A program made the translations under genes and the position numbers. From Daejeonella rubra (GTDB lineage Bacteria; Bacteroidota; Bacteroidia; Sphingobacteriales; Sphingobacteriaceae), in contig NZ_FNHH01000001.1 in assembly GCF_900103545.1 (NCBI RefSeq), positions 268,682-332,681 of the forward strand: DNA of 64,000 nucleotides, read 5' to 3'. Numbering within the stretch: the stretch's first letter is position 1; the number at the start of each line of letters is the position of its first letter. Shown here in pieces: positions 36,562 to 44,716 of the stretch. The notes under the pieces were generated by a model. The model worked only from the letters and a program-made list of their open reading frames with translations. It was not told the DNA's origin and ran no database searches.

Positions 36562-37013
36562 TATCCGCATATTATAAATTTCAACTCATCAAGGAGGAGT
36601 TTGGAATTATTAAACTGAAACCTTTATTCCGGTATTTGAACGAAGATTCTTTCAACCTCATTTTTGAAAGCCCCGATGCGTGTAAAATATCCGTAATTGG
36701 TCCATGCCCTGAGGTAAATGGTTACATCTGTTATTCCTTTAAGTTCAAAGATTATGATCAGAACGATGGTATGATATTATTGAGTACTTCTGCTGGCTTG
36801 CTGCCTCTGGGTGTTGGTCGGGCTCTGGAATCAAACGACTGCTTTATTTGGCGTATGACTGAGGAAAATATTTTTGAAGTCTTCGTCTGCATGGGGATGT
36901 GTGACCAATCTTATCAGTTGCTTTCGAGTGTACAGGATGGAACGGGGGGTACCCGTGAGGAAATAGATTGGCTGTTTGAGCGAATTGAGGCGCTTGATAT
37001 TGAGAACGATTAG
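36546..37013 (+). CDS. Protein of unknown function (accessory element)
   Basis: I do not recognise this protein (155 residues from a GTG overlapping the HTH gene; no ATG lies near, so the start is uncertain). It has no signal or membrane segment. The N-terminal AYYKFQLIKEEFG resembles AYYKFLITVRDDNG of the 39547 gene. The C-terminal part (TEENIFEVFVCMG...QSYQLLSSVQDG) resembles SENTFEFFSTRDL...SSQNLLDQFEKG of the 38350 gene. These three may share a domain. It lies directly upstream of the replication-type gene. Confidence 0.6.
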   Translation: MGRSLISAYYKFQLIKEEFGIIKLKPLFRYLNEDSFNLIFESPDACKISVIGPCPEVNGYICYSFKFKDYDQNDGMILLSTSAGLLPLGVGRALESNDCFIWRMTEENIFEVFVCMGMCDQSYQLLSSVQDGTGGTREEIDWLFERIEALDIEND

Positions 37014-37095
37014 TGTCTGGGGAGGAGGTTCGCCTCTTCCCTTCTCTTAACCTAAATCCTTTTTAACCTAAAAAAATATAAAAGAACCTTATAAA

Positions 37096-38094
37096 ATGAT
37101 CGATACAATAAAACTAATACTCTTCATAATACACATCTCTAACCTAGATCAACTTATCACACATCTCAAAAGTACACTTGAAAACATAACTGAGATCCAC
37201 AACATAAAAAGAGGAACAACTTACAAAGGAAAATTAAAAAATATGACAGTGAGTGTATCCAGTGGATGCATAATGATAGAAGGTTCAATTACAAAATATT
37301 GGAAGGAAAACAATCAGGTAAACTTAAGAGCTTCAGAATTTATGGAAGCAATTCAAGATATAGGTGAAAAACTTCAAATTCCAATCCTTTTGGCTAAGGT
37401 AGTTCGATTAGATCTTGGAGTCAACATTACGTTTCTACGTCCTGAACTTGAATACTATGATGTATTGGGATACTTGAGAGGTTTTAATCGTCATCAGCAG
37501 AAATTTGGATTGAATTATCTGAACATAAGTAAAGGAGGGAAAAAATACATCTCTATTTATGAAAAGTTGAGGAACATAATAAGTCCTGAAGAAGTGACGA
37601 GATTGTTTATGGGTCAATATGTTTTGAGACTCGAGTATAGATTTCAGAAGCCGTCAGACCTTACCGGATTTCTCAAGGTGGATTTTGTAACACCATTGGA
37701 GATTTACAATGGATACTCTCAATTAATAAAAAAGTGGGAAGAGGTGTTCCTTTCGATTGAGAAAAAGAGTGACCTGATTGAATTTGCTCCCGAGGCCTTT
37801 AAAGAACGGGGTGCATTTGATAACCAACTAAAGTTAATGGGGTTGAACGCCCTTGGCGGTATGGAAGGGCTAATACGGATGTTAAACAAAGCCAAAAAGA
37901 GTAAGGTATTTACTTACCCGAACCAGTCTTCAAATATTCTTGCTAAGTATAGGAAATTGACTCAGACTCCTGATATGACCATTAAGACTGAATTAGCGGT
38001 GGAGTTTGAGAGAAAGGTGAGGTTGATGGCTGAATTAATGATGAATGAACAAATGGAAGATAAAATTTTAGAAGAGGAGGTAGAGCAAAAATAA
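37096..38094 (+). CDS. Phage/plasmid replication initiator-like protein (gene II/X type)
   Basis: The MIDTIKL start, the small beta-rich N-terminal region (GKLKNMTVSVSSGCIMIEGSITKYWK) and ILLAKVVRLDLGVNITFL...YYDVLGYLRGFNR followed by KYISIYEKLRNI and YVLRLEYRF match the layout of phage/plasmid replication proteins common in Bacteroidota elements. They are related to filamentous-phage gpII rolling-circle initiators. The 332 residues agree with the family. In an integrated element it could nick an origin for copying or mobilisation. A catalytic Tyr cannot be assigned by eye. The N-terminal codons are more AT-rich than core genes. Confidence 0.6.
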   Translation: MIDTIKLILFIIHISNLDQLITHLKSTLENITEIHNIKRGTTYKGKLKNMTVSVSSGCIMIEGSITKYWKENNQVNLRASEFMEAIQDIGEKLQIPILLAKVVRLDLGVNITFLRPELEYYDVLGYLRGFNRHQQKFGLNYLNISKGGKKYISIYEKLRNIISPEEVTRLFMGQYVLRLEYRFQKPSDLTGFLKVDFVTPLEIYNGYSQLIKKWEEVFLSIEKKSDLIEFAPEAFKERGAFDNQLKLMGLNALGGMEGLIRMLNKAKKSKVFTYPNQSSNILAKYRKLTQTPDMTIKTELAVEFERKVRLMAELMMNEQMEDKILEEEVEQK

Positions 38095-38112
38095 CTTTAA
38101 AAAGTACCAAAC

Positions 38113-38133
38113 GTGATCCAGGATCATTTTTGG
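38113..38133. promoter_or_regulatory. Short dyad after the replication-type gene
   Basis: TGATCC-A-GGATCA (38114-38126) followed by T5 lies 19 bp after the stop. The 1-nt centre makes a poor hairpin; it may be a protein-binding site. The rest of the gap up to 38250 shows nothing clear. Confidence 0.25.
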
Positions 38134-38249
38134 AATGATTAATAATGGGTAGGAAGCTTATGATTACTATGTTTTCTCATTTCTCCTGCATTCTTTACCT
38201 GTTGTTAGCTCTTCATACCTTCCGAATAAAATAATGCGGGAGAAATTAA

Positions 38250-38349
38250 TTAATTAACATGATAATAAGTCTTTAATCAATCTCAGGAATGGGGCAGGAA
38301 GACTTTAGTACTTACTTCACCATTTATAGGTGATCAAAAAACAAAGAAA
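38250..38349 (+). promoter_or_regulatory. Structured 5' leader, copy 1
   Basis: Upstream of the 38350 gene lie AGTCTT (38268-38273) pairing with AAGACT (38299-38304), enclosing AATCTCAG..ATG.G, and then TCACC (38317-38321) pairing with GGTGA (38329-38333). The same order of elements recurs before the 39547 gene, with changes on both sides of the second stem. This suggests an RNA leader or a conserved operator. Confidence 0.45.
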
Positions 38350-39369
38350 ATGAAAAATGACGAAAATTTAAAAAGTAGCATAATGAAGTATGCCAAAATT
38401 CGCGTGGAAAAAGATTCTTACACAGACAAATGTTATCCAATTGTACTCTGCAATTATGGCGATCATGAATTGTTAGATTCTATCTTATCACGCATGGGAA
38501 CTATTGAATTTACCGTAGATGAGGGTTATCCTTCTTATTGGATCACACTTAAAAACCAGAATAAATTCATTCAAATTGATCAAAGAGACCAATTTGGTTT
38601 TATTTATAAGTCATTACAAGGTGTTGACCAGCTTCCAATAGTAGATAGTATCCTTGTATTTGTAGAAGCCCATTTTAAGGTTTTACATTTCTTTGTAATC
38701 GAAGGTGCGTATCATAATACATCGGTACTGTTCGAAGATTTTAGAACCAACCAACTTAATGAAGCCATCGCATTATTTCTGGGTCAGGATCAGGATGTAA
38801 TCTGTAAGATTCAACACGCTGTCCTTGATGAAAAGGAGTCTGAAAGAATAGAGAAATTCAAATTGTTCAATCACTATTTAAAGCTTGCTCCAATTGCTTC
38901 TGGACCAAATTTATATACCAACGGCTTGGATTCAGAAGGGGACGGTTTTATGGGTCGATTCTTTGGTAGGGAAAGTTGTGGATTTTCATATAAGAAAGAA
39001 CACCCATATTCAATGGATTATACTTTACTGCTTTCGAATCACTCAACGATATGCGAATTTACAATGAAAGGGGTTTACGGAATACTTTCCGATATAGAAC
39101 CTAAAGTTGATTACAATGGAACTGTCCTCGTTTATCATAGTCTTTCAGAAAATACTTTCGAATTTTTTAGCACTAGGGATCTCACTTATGAGAGTTCTCA
39201 AAACTTATTAGACCAGTTTGAAAAGGGGAATTTAAGTATGGAAGTCGATAGGATAATGCAGAAAGAAGGTTCCAGACGCTTCAATAGTTGGAATGACCAA
39301 TATTTCCAATTGTTAAAAAAGGCCAGAGAAACTACAACCTACCATGAAAATTGTAGCCTGGAGTTATAA
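38350..39369 (+). CDS. Protein of unknown function (accessory element)
   Basis: I do not recognise this 339-residue soluble protein. It has no signal peptide, no membrane segment and no nucleotide-binding loop. It is rich in Phe/Tyr and acidic residues. The last 90 residues (HSLSENTFEFFSTRDL, SSQNLLDQFEKGNLSMEVDRIM) resemble the C-terminal parts of the 36546 and 39547 proteins. A shared structured leader precedes it and the 39547 gene. Confidence 0.65.
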   Translation: MKNDENLKSSIMKYAKIRVEKDSYTDKCYPIVLCNYGDHELLDSILSRMGTIEFTVDEGYPSYWITLKNQNKFIQIDQRDQFGFIYKSLQGVDQLPIVDSILVFVEAHFKVLHFFVIEGAYHNTSVLFEDFRTNQLNEAIALFLGQDQDVICKIQHAVLDEKESERIEKFKLFNHYLKLAPIASGPNLYTNGLDSEGDGFMGRFFGRESCGFSYKKEHPYSMDYTLLLSNHSTICEFTMKGVYGILSDIEPKVDYNGTVLVYHSLSENTFEFFSTRDLTYESSQNLLDQFEKGNLSMEVDRIMQKEGSRRFNSWNDQYFQLLKKARETTTYHENCSLEL

Positions 39370-39436
39370 GTTTTCCATGTCTCATTCATCCATTTTAGTC
39401 GTTTTTTTTGGTCTAAAAGCTAGGAATATGGGACCA

Positions 39437-39546
39437 CTCAACTAATTAACAATCACGATTACAGTCTTTTAAAAAAATCTCAGAGATGAGACTGGAAGAC
39501 TATTGCCTTTACATTCCGAAATAGGCGCGGACTAAACTAATAAAAA
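39437..39546 (+). promoter_or_regulatory. Structured 5' leader, copy 2
   Basis: AGTCTT (39463-39468) pairs with AAGACT (39496-39501), enclosing an inner TCTCA/TGAGA hairpin. TCCG (39515-39518) pairs with CGGA (39528-39531). The element order and spacing match copy 1. Leading bases (TAATTAACA..A..GAT/A) are also alike. Confidence 0.45.
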
Positions 39547-40071
39547 ATGAAAAAATCAACAAGAAACAATGCAGACATGTTTAAGGCATATTATAAATTC
39601 CTTATTACTGTACGGGACGACAATGGATACATGATAGATGGGGTAAGAGCAACCAGTCTGGTGCCTTTTCTAATTGAGCATATCGGAAGGGACAAAGTTT
39701 TTAATATTCTATCCAGGCAGAAAGTTAGTTCTGTTTGGCGAACAACTAAGCAAGGAGGCAGATTAGAGAAATTTATAGTGTATAATGTTTACGGTCCTGA
39801 GACGACGCCTCTGGAACTAGAGTTTAAACCTCCATATAAAGATTGGCCATTAGTAAGTGTTGCAGTATGCCAGAGATCAAAAAGAGCAATCGTCGTATTG
39901 CAATTTGATTGTGAGAATCATGTATTCGTATCAACCTTAAGGAGGCCTCAAGCTGATAAGTTGATATCTGATCTATTAAAAGGGAAACTAACTAACGAAT
40001 TGACACAGCTGTTGGGACCGGGACATGACTTCTTGAGTCAATTACGAATCTACACAGCACCTGAGGAATAA
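39547..40071 (+). CDS. Protein of unknown function (accessory element)
   Basis: A 174-residue soluble protein I do not recognise. The N-terminus has MFKAYYKFLITVRDDNGYMIDG, like the 36546 gene. The middle is basic (RQKVSSVWRTTKQGGRLEK). The C-terminus (CENHVFVSTLRRPQADKLISDLLKGKLTNELTQLL) resembles the ends of the 36546 and 38350 proteins. Its position and leader suggest co-regulation with 38350. Confidence 0.6.
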   Translation: MKKSTRNNADMFKAYYKFLITVRDDNGYMIDGVRATSLVPFLIEHIGRDKVFNILSRQKVSSVWRTTKQGGRLEKFIVYNVYGPETTPLELEFKPPYKDWPLVSVAVCQRSKRAIVVLQFDCENHVFVSTLRRPQADKLISDLLKGKLTNELTQLLGPGHDFLSQLRIYTAPEE

Positions 40072-40188
40072 ATGGAGACGCAAGTGAGCGGAATCGTAAT
40101 TCGGGCGGGACCCGATATAGGTTAAAGTACTGTTGAAAAAAGCCCGAGGTAGATTAATCTCCGCTTTATGTAAACCAAGGAGGGCGCT

Positions 40189-40219
40189 GTGCGATAATGA
40201 TACGAACCTGTTATCGCAC
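40189..40219. repeat. Hairpin in GC-richer intergenic island
   Basis: GTGCGATAA and TTATCGCAC form a perfect 9-bp stem over a 13-nt loop. The flanks (40080-40220) are clearly more GC-rich than the neighbours and hold no good frame. Near a rolling-circle-type replication gene this could be a nick site/origin or a small RNA. No function is shown. Confidence 0.45.
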
Positions 40220-40259
40220 CGCACTTTCATTTAATTCACAAATAATAAATAGAAACTTT

Positions 40260-40290
40260 TATGCTTTTAGTAATTATATATAAAGGCATA
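40260..40290 (+). promoter_or_regulatory. Hairpin upstream of the 40308 gene
   Basis: TATGCTTTTA (40260-40269) pairs with TAAAGGCATA (40281-40290) with one G-T wobble and an 11-nt AT loop, ending 17 bp before the start codon. It may be a leader structure or an operator. Confidence 0.35.
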
Positions 40291-40307
40291 TTCAATAACC
40301 AATTTAA

Positions 40308-40925
40308 ATGACAAGAGATTATACAAGTATGAAGGAGCTTCGGGAAAGCTATATGCTCGATGCTTTAAATAAGCTTGAGGAAAAGATGAAAAAAATGAAG
40401 CATTACCTCAAGCTTGAATTTGGACTAGATATTACAGATTTCGCGGAAATTGAAGTCCTATCCAGTTTTTGTAGCGAGTTGTATATGCACAAGCTTCCGA
40501 TTTCCGATGAGGTAGTGAGAATATTACTAAGGAAGCTCAGGAAATGTCAGGATATCTTACGCAAATTGAGGGAAGTAAGTGCACAAAAGAAAGAGGATTT
40601 AGCCTTTATAAGTGTTCAGTTAAATACTATATCCGAGGCACTAACCAATATTAAGAAAAATGCTACTCATTTGAAGTATTTAACCAAAGACGTGTGTGCA
40701 ATCGTTAGTGTATCTCAAAGTGCTAATTTGCCTGATTTAATGGTATTTGATTCAGCAACGTTGAATCAACTTCTTCTAGAGGAAGAAACAACTGATCAAG
40801 AAGATGAAGAAATTGTGAACCCAGATATCTACTTGGAGGCTGAGCCAATAGAAGATTGGGGCAAAATGGAAAACTTTCATTTTCTTGACTTCACACCGTT
40901 ACCTCCTCGGCCTGAATCAACCTAA
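40308..40925 (+). CDS. Coiled-coil protein of unknown function (accessory element)
   Basis: A 205-residue soluble protein with a long predicted coiled coil (residues 12-30 and 70-125: VVRILLRKLRKCQDILRKLR) and an acidic tail (LLLEEETTDQEDEEIVN). No known motif is seen. The segment LRKLRKCQDILRKLREV is a little like LLSKLKNQTQILKNLSV in the 41531 protein. It has its own hairpin upstream and a strong terminator downstream, so it is a single transcription unit. Confidence 0.65.
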   Translation: MTRDYTSMKELRESYMLDALNKLEEKMKKMKHYLKLEFGLDITDFAEIEVLSSFCSELYMHKLPISDEVVRILLRKLRKCQDILRKLREVSAQKKEDLAFISVQLNTISEALTNIKKNATHLKYLTKDVCAIVSVSQSANLPDLMVFDSATLNQLLLEEETTDQEDEEIVNPDIYLEAEPIEDWGKMENFHFLDFTPLPPRPEST

Positions 40926-40940
40926 TTGACTTTGACGTCG

Positions 40941-40973
40941 ACAGGGAAGATTTTTTAAATCTTCCCTGTTTTT
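40941..40973 (+). terminator. Strong terminator after the 40308 gene
   Basis: ACAGGGAAGATTT and AAATCTTCCCTGT form a 13-bp stem with a TTT loop, followed by five T. It begins 16 bp after the stop codon. Confidence 0.88.
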
Positions 40974-40983
40974 AAGTTGATTG

Positions 40984-41009
40984 TCTAATATTTTTTTATT
41001 AATATTAGA
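40984..41009. repeat. AT-rich inverted repeat before the RadC-like gene
   Basis: TCTAATATT and AATATTAGA pair over an 8-nt T-rich loop, 19 bp before the start at 41028. It may be an operator or a second terminator. Confidence 0.35.
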
Positions 41010-41027
41010 TTGAAAATCAATTAGTTA

Positions 41028-41474
41028 ATGAAAAAAGTATCAGATATAAAGATTATTTACACTCCCAAAATAAAACATTCAAAACTTCCTGAGATTTTTA
41101 GTGCCCATGAAGCACATTTGCTGTTTAGAAAATCATGGGATATTGGTAAACTCTACCTTGTGGAACAGTTTAAAGCGATGTACCTGAATAGTAACGGTAA
41201 AGTGTTGGGCATTTATGAGATATCAAGCGGAGGATTGACATATACTCAGGTGGATACCAGGCTCATCTTCCTTGGAGCAATTAAGTGCTGTGCGACATCT
41301 ATCATTTTAGCTCACAATCATCCAAGCGGGAATCGGGAACCAAGTGATAGTGATTTGAGAATTACAAGGCGTCTAAAGGAAGCAGGCAGGTTACTGGAGA
41401 TAAATATATGGGATCACTTGATCATTACCCCAGAAGGGTATACAAGTATGAGAGTAAGTAAAATTATTCGTTAA
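41028..41474 (+). CDS. RadC-like JAB/MPN domain protein (copy 1)
   Basis: A 148-residue protein with only the C-terminal JAB domain of RadC. The metal motif is complete: ILAHNHPSGNREPSDSD has HxH...D, and a Glu lies upstream in LGIYEISSGG. KEAGRLLEINIWDHLIITPEGY is the family C-terminus. RadC-like proteins are frequent in mobile elements and defence islands, with unproven function. A paralogue in opposite orientation is at 44273-44716. Confidence 0.88.
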   Translation: MKKVSDIKIIYTPKIKHSKLPEIFSAHEAHLLFRKSWDIGKLYLVEQFKAMYLNSNGKVLGIYEISSGGLTYTQVDTRLIFLGAIKCCATSIILAHNHPSGNREPSDSDLRITRRLKEAGRLLEINIWDHLIITPEGYTSMRVSKIIR

Positions 41475-41530
41475 CATGAGTGCAGTTGACCCTCTGCCAG
41501 TAATTTATTATTTTAAGGTAAATTCTAAAG

Positions 41531-41905
41531 ATGATTACACTAAAAGAAAAAGATGCTATTCAGCACCAAATATTAAACGCCCTTGAAACTGCGTACTGTA
41601 AAATAGATGAAGCCATTTTGTGGTTTAATGGTGCTAGTGGGAAAGAAATAAGCCGTCTCTGTGATGTCAGAGACTTAAGTAGGGTATGTAAGGAGCTTTT
41701 CCTTTACAATTCCCGTTCTACTAAATTGATACTTCCGCTGTTGATAACAGAGTTGGAGCAGAGTCCGGAAGATATTGTTAAAATTCAGACTTCTGAAGGA
41801 GCAAAGCCGAAGATCCCTGATGTAATTAAGGAGTTGTTGAGTAAACTGAAAAATCAAACCCAAATACTGAAGAACCTATCAGTAAAGTATGAAAGATATC
41901 AGTAA
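41531..41905 (+). CDS. Small helical protein of unknown function
   Basis: A 124-residue soluble, mainly helical protein that I do not recognise. It contains AIQHQILNALETAYCKIDEAILWF and a C-terminal coiled stretch (VIKELLSKLKNQTQILKNLSVKYE). It follows the RadC-like gene by 56 bp in the same direction and may be co-transcribed. Confidence 0.55.
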   Translation: MITLKEKDAIQHQILNALETAYCKIDEAILWFNGASGKEISRLCDVRDLSRVCKELFLYNSRSTKLILPLLITELEQSPEDIVKIQTSEGAKPKIPDVIKELLSKLKNQTQILKNLSVKYERYQ

Positions 41906-41976
41906 AAGATGCCTACATTAATGTAGGGGACAATCAATAATATTTTGAATGTGCAAAAGAGTAAGCTAATTGATAC

Positions 41977-42222
41977 TTAATTAAATGGCTTTTCAGGAAA
42001 GAAATCACTGAAGTTGCAATTAAATACCTTTGCTAATTTATTCAAGTGGTTAACATTGTATTTAGCTCTGTGATTTGGACTTTCAACATTACCAACGAAT
42101 CCGATAGAAATATCCATTTTAATGGCCAACTGAGATTGTGACAGACCAGATTGTATGCGCATCTCCTTCACTCTATTTATTATGAATAGCTCAATTTCTG
42201 TTTTATTAACTCGCTTCGCCAT
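41977..42222 (-). CDS. XRE-family HTH repressor (small)
   Basis: An 81-residue protein that is almost only an XRE helix-turn-helix: KEMRIQSGLSQSQLAIKMDISIGFVGNVESPNHRAKYNVNHLNKLAKVF. The C-terminal FSDFFPEKPFN is typical of Bacteroidota phage- or element-type repressors. It is divergent from the frameshifted membrane gene. The gap between holds ACATGTATATGT, a possible half-symmetric operator. Confidence 0.88.
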   Translation of the reverse strand: MAKRVNKTEIELFIINRVKEMRIQSGLSQSQLAIKMDISIGFVGNVESPNHRAKYNVNHLNKLAKVFNCNFSDFFPEKPFN

Positions 42223-42306
42223 TGTGTTGACAATAACGAGATAGAAAAAATTAAAAACACCTGCACATGTATATGTAAATTTTTATATATTTAGGAAATG
42301 TATTTT

Positions 42307-42548
42307 ATGTTAGAAGAAAATAAAACCAATTCGAATTCTGGATTAATCATTACCGGCTATTTGTTTTCTGTCTTATCAATTGCATTCTTTCCTTTATTGT
42401 TTGCTATGGTTGGAGTAATAATAGGGGTTATAAATATTACGAAGAACAATATTGGCATGGCATTTTCCAGATAATATTCTCAGCTGTTTTTGGATTTTTA
42501 GGGGCAATTATAGGATTTCGGGTTGGTTTAGGATTATCACCATTTTGA
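42307..42548 (+). pseudogene. Frameshifted small membrane protein (DUF4190-like)
   Basis: An ATG frame at 42307 codes 55 residues (LSIAFFPLLFAMVGVIIGVIN, ending ITKNNIGMAFSR) and stops at 42472-42474. Shifting frame near 42453 continues with HGIFQIIFSAVFGFLGAIIGF and ends at 42548. The joined reading, two membrane helices with NNIG-HGI-FQIIFS, looks like small membrane proteins of Bacteroidota. One missing base around GGCATGGC explains it. Either a real pseudogene, a sequencing error, or a programmed shift. Confidence 0.65.
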
Positions 42549-42655
42549 CTTTATTAGACTTATAAAATCTCAATATCATTTAACCATATTTCTTCTGGTA
42601 TTTTAATTAGTTAAATGCAAATAACTTATTGTAACACATTAAAATATAACCATAG

Positions 42656-43252
42656 ATGAAAATAAAATTTCTGCATCAAGGATTAATTATTCTTACTGTT
42701 ACATTATGTAGCTGTACATCAAAAGTAAACTTCAATTTTAATTCTAAAGAAACGATAAAGAGCAAAATATTTGATAAGAATCCAACAGAAGCTGCTAAAG
42801 GTGCCGTTGAATTGTCGTATCAGATATTCAATATAATTGATGAGTACTGCGAAAGACCTATTGGAGATGAATTCTACAGAATGCAGATTTACAATGTTAG
42901 TTCAGATGGGAGTACTAAAGAATATTCGGTTATTGGTGAAATCAAGCTCCATATGATTAACGGTAAAACCAAAATTCTGACAGTAGAGGGTGACTTTCCC
43001 ATTCCCTACTTTATGAAGAATAGTAAGGATGTTGGTCAGTACAAAAATAAAATCATAAAGGAGTTTGAAGTTGATGGAGAAATTTGGTTTGGGATTTATT
43101 CTGCTAAAGAAAATACCATAATCGATTATACTGATTGCTCAAACGTGAAGGTGTCAAATAGCATTCTAACATCTCGGATGGCAGTAACAAATAGTAAGGA
43201 AGCCTTAAATACATTGATTAACGATAATATAACAGCCTTAATGTTTTTATAA
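42656..43252 (+). CDS. Lipoprotein of unknown function
   Basis: A 198-residue protein with a lipoprotein signal (MKIKFLHQGLIILTVTLCSC, lipobox TLCSC). The body is not recognised: SKVNFNFNSKETIKSK, a middle part with beta pattern (IGEIKLHMINGKTKILTVEG) and LTSRMAVTNSKEALNTLI at the end. It starts the pair with the FKBP lipoprotein 6 bp downstream, so the two are probably co-transcribed. Confidence 0.7.
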   Translation: MKIKFLHQGLIILTVTLCSCTSKVNFNFNSKETIKSKIFDKNPTEAAKGAVELSYQIFNIIDEYCERPIGDEFYRMQIYNVSSDGSTKEYSVIGEIKLHMINGKTKILTVEGDFPIPYFMKNSKDVGQYKNKIIKEFEVDGEIWFGIYSAKENTIIDYTDCSNVKVSNSILTSRMAVTNSKEALNTLINDNITALMFL

Positions 43253-43258
43253 GAATTT

Positions 43259-44242
43259 ATGATTAAATATTTTAAAGTCACAATTACAATTTCAATCTTT
43301 TCTTTCACCCTGAATGCATGTTCATCAAATGGGACTTCTAAAAAAAGTAATTTGGAAACCTCAACTGAAATTTTGAAAGATACTACACCTGTATTTCAAA
43401 AGGGAGAAGGTGACATGTTGTATATAATTCATACTGACAAATTAGGCGAAACGATTAAAGAAGGTGATTTTTTATCGTTTAAATCTATTGAAAGGACTGA
43501 AGGTGATTCAGTATTGTACAGTTCATACGATTATGACCGTCCCTCATTATTGGTAAAAGAAAAATCTGTCTTCAAAGGAGATCTTTTTGCTGCTCTTGGT
43601 CTTTTAAGTGAAGGGGATAGTGCAACATTTAAAATTAACCTCGATTCAATGGTTCAAAAAATGGGCCGTCCTCAACCCTCAGATACCCAAAGTAAATATC
43701 TTATTTACACAATTAAAATTGACAAAGTACTTCCAAAAGGTAAATTGACCGAAAGCCTTTTCCGCGGAAAGATCGATCAGTTCCTGAAGGCTGAAATGGA
43801 AGTAGCTAAGACTGGTGAAGTAAAGAAGGTAAAAGCTTATATTTCGGCAAAAACTTTAAAACCAACAGTAACAGCATCAGGCTTGAACTATGTTATTACC
43901 ACTCAGGGAAGTGGTCCAAGAGCTAATCCAGGTGATACTGTAATAGTAAATTACACAGGAATGTTCTTAAGCGGTAAAGTTTTTGACAGTAGCCTGGCAG
44001 ATGTAGCTAAAAAGAATGGAACATATAATCCACAGCGTCCTTATGAGCCACTTAAACTTCCGGTTGGAATGAATGGTTCTATCGCAGGATTTGAAGAAGG
44101 ATTAATGTTATTACCAAAAGGTGCTAAAGCCACTTTGATCTTACCTTCAAGCCTGGCTTATGGTGAGCAGGGAAATCAGGGAATTCCTCCATTTACTCCT
44201 CTTATTTTTGAAATAGAGTTGATTGATATAATTAATAATTAA
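43259..44242 (+). CDS. FKBP-type peptidyl-prolyl isomerase lipoprotein
   Basis: A 327-residue lipoprotein (signal to LNAC, Cys21). The N-terminal half (60-170) looks like a degenerate FKBP-like domain (TIKEGDFLSFKSIERTEGD, KGDLFAALGLLSEGDSATF). The C-terminal FKBP domain (about 210-327) is complete: DTVIVNYTGMFLSGKVFDSS, SIAGFEEGLMLLPKG, YGEQGNQGIPPFTPLIFEIEL. It should act on periplasmic or outer-membrane folding. Its base composition is closer to the chromosomal genes than that of its neighbours, so it may be carried cargo or an older chromosomal gene. Confidence 0.9.
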   Translation: MIKYFKVTITISIFSFTLNACSSNGTSKKSNLETSTEILKDTTPVFQKGEGDMLYIIHTDKLGETIKEGDFLSFKSIERTEGDSVLYSSYDYDRPSLLVKEKSVFKGDLFAALGLLSEGDSATFKINLDSMVQKMGRPQPSDTQSKYLIYTIKIDKVLPKGKLTESLFRGKIDQFLKAEMEVAKTGEVKKVKAYISAKTLKPTVTASGLNYVITTQGSGPRANPGDTVIVNYTGMFLSGKVFDSSLADVAKKNGTYNPQRPYEPLKLPVGMNGSIAGFEEGLMLLPKGAKATLILPSSLAYGEQGNQGIPPFTPLIFEIELIDIINN

Positions 44243-44272
44243 ATTAGAAGTCTTCAGCTATAAAAATATTTC

Positions 44273-44716
44273 TTACAACAAACCTTCTTCCGCAAAGCTT
44301 AAATATCCATCTTCTGTTACTATAAGGTGATCCACCACAGGGAGATCAAGTATACGTCCAGCTTCAATCAGCCGTTTTGTAATACTGATATCAGATTGAC
44401 TGGGCTTTAAATTCCCACTTGGGTGATTATGAGCCAAGATTATTGTACTGGCACATCCTTTCAATGCTGCAATAAAGATGATTTTCGGATCAACTACTGT
44501 TCCAGCAAACCCTCCTTTTGAAACTTCATATATTCCAAGGAGCTTGTTACTTCGACTTAATAAGAGTACATAAAAATGCTCAATTAGATTGATGGTTTTC
44601 ATATCCCAATGCTCCAATAATACATTATAAGCATCTCGGGCTTCAGAAATTATTGGCAGTTCTGATCGTTTGAATTTGGGAGTATAGCTTAATTGGACTT
44701 CACTGATACAAAACAT
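44273..44716 (-). CDS. RadC-like JAB/MPN domain protein (copy 2)
   Basis: A 147-residue JAB-domain protein with ILAHNHPSGNLKPSQSD and LGIYEVSKGG, so all metal-site residues are present. It is about half identical by eye to the copy at 41028 and lies in the opposite orientation, convergent with the FKBP gene. The two copies flank the XRE/lipoprotein/FKBP segment. The divergence is too high for a recent duplication. Confidence 0.88.
   Translation of the reverse strand: MFCISEVQLSYTPKFKRSELPIISEARDAYNVLLEHWDMKTINLIEHFYVLLLSRSNKLLGIYEVSKGGFAGTVVDPKIIFIAALKGCASTIILAHNHPSGNLKPSQSDISITKRLIEAGRILDLPVVDHLIVTEDGYLSFAEEGLL

Noticed and set aside
38114..38133. Terminator after the replication-type gene
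   Set aside because: The TGATCC-A-GGATCA dyad has a 1-nt centre, which cannot form a stable hairpin loop, so it is listed only as a possible binding site.
43126..43308. Reverse-strand frame across the two lipoprotein genes
   Set aside because: It overlaps two well-supported forward genes, one with a clear signal peptide and the other with an FKBP domain; no family motif is seen.
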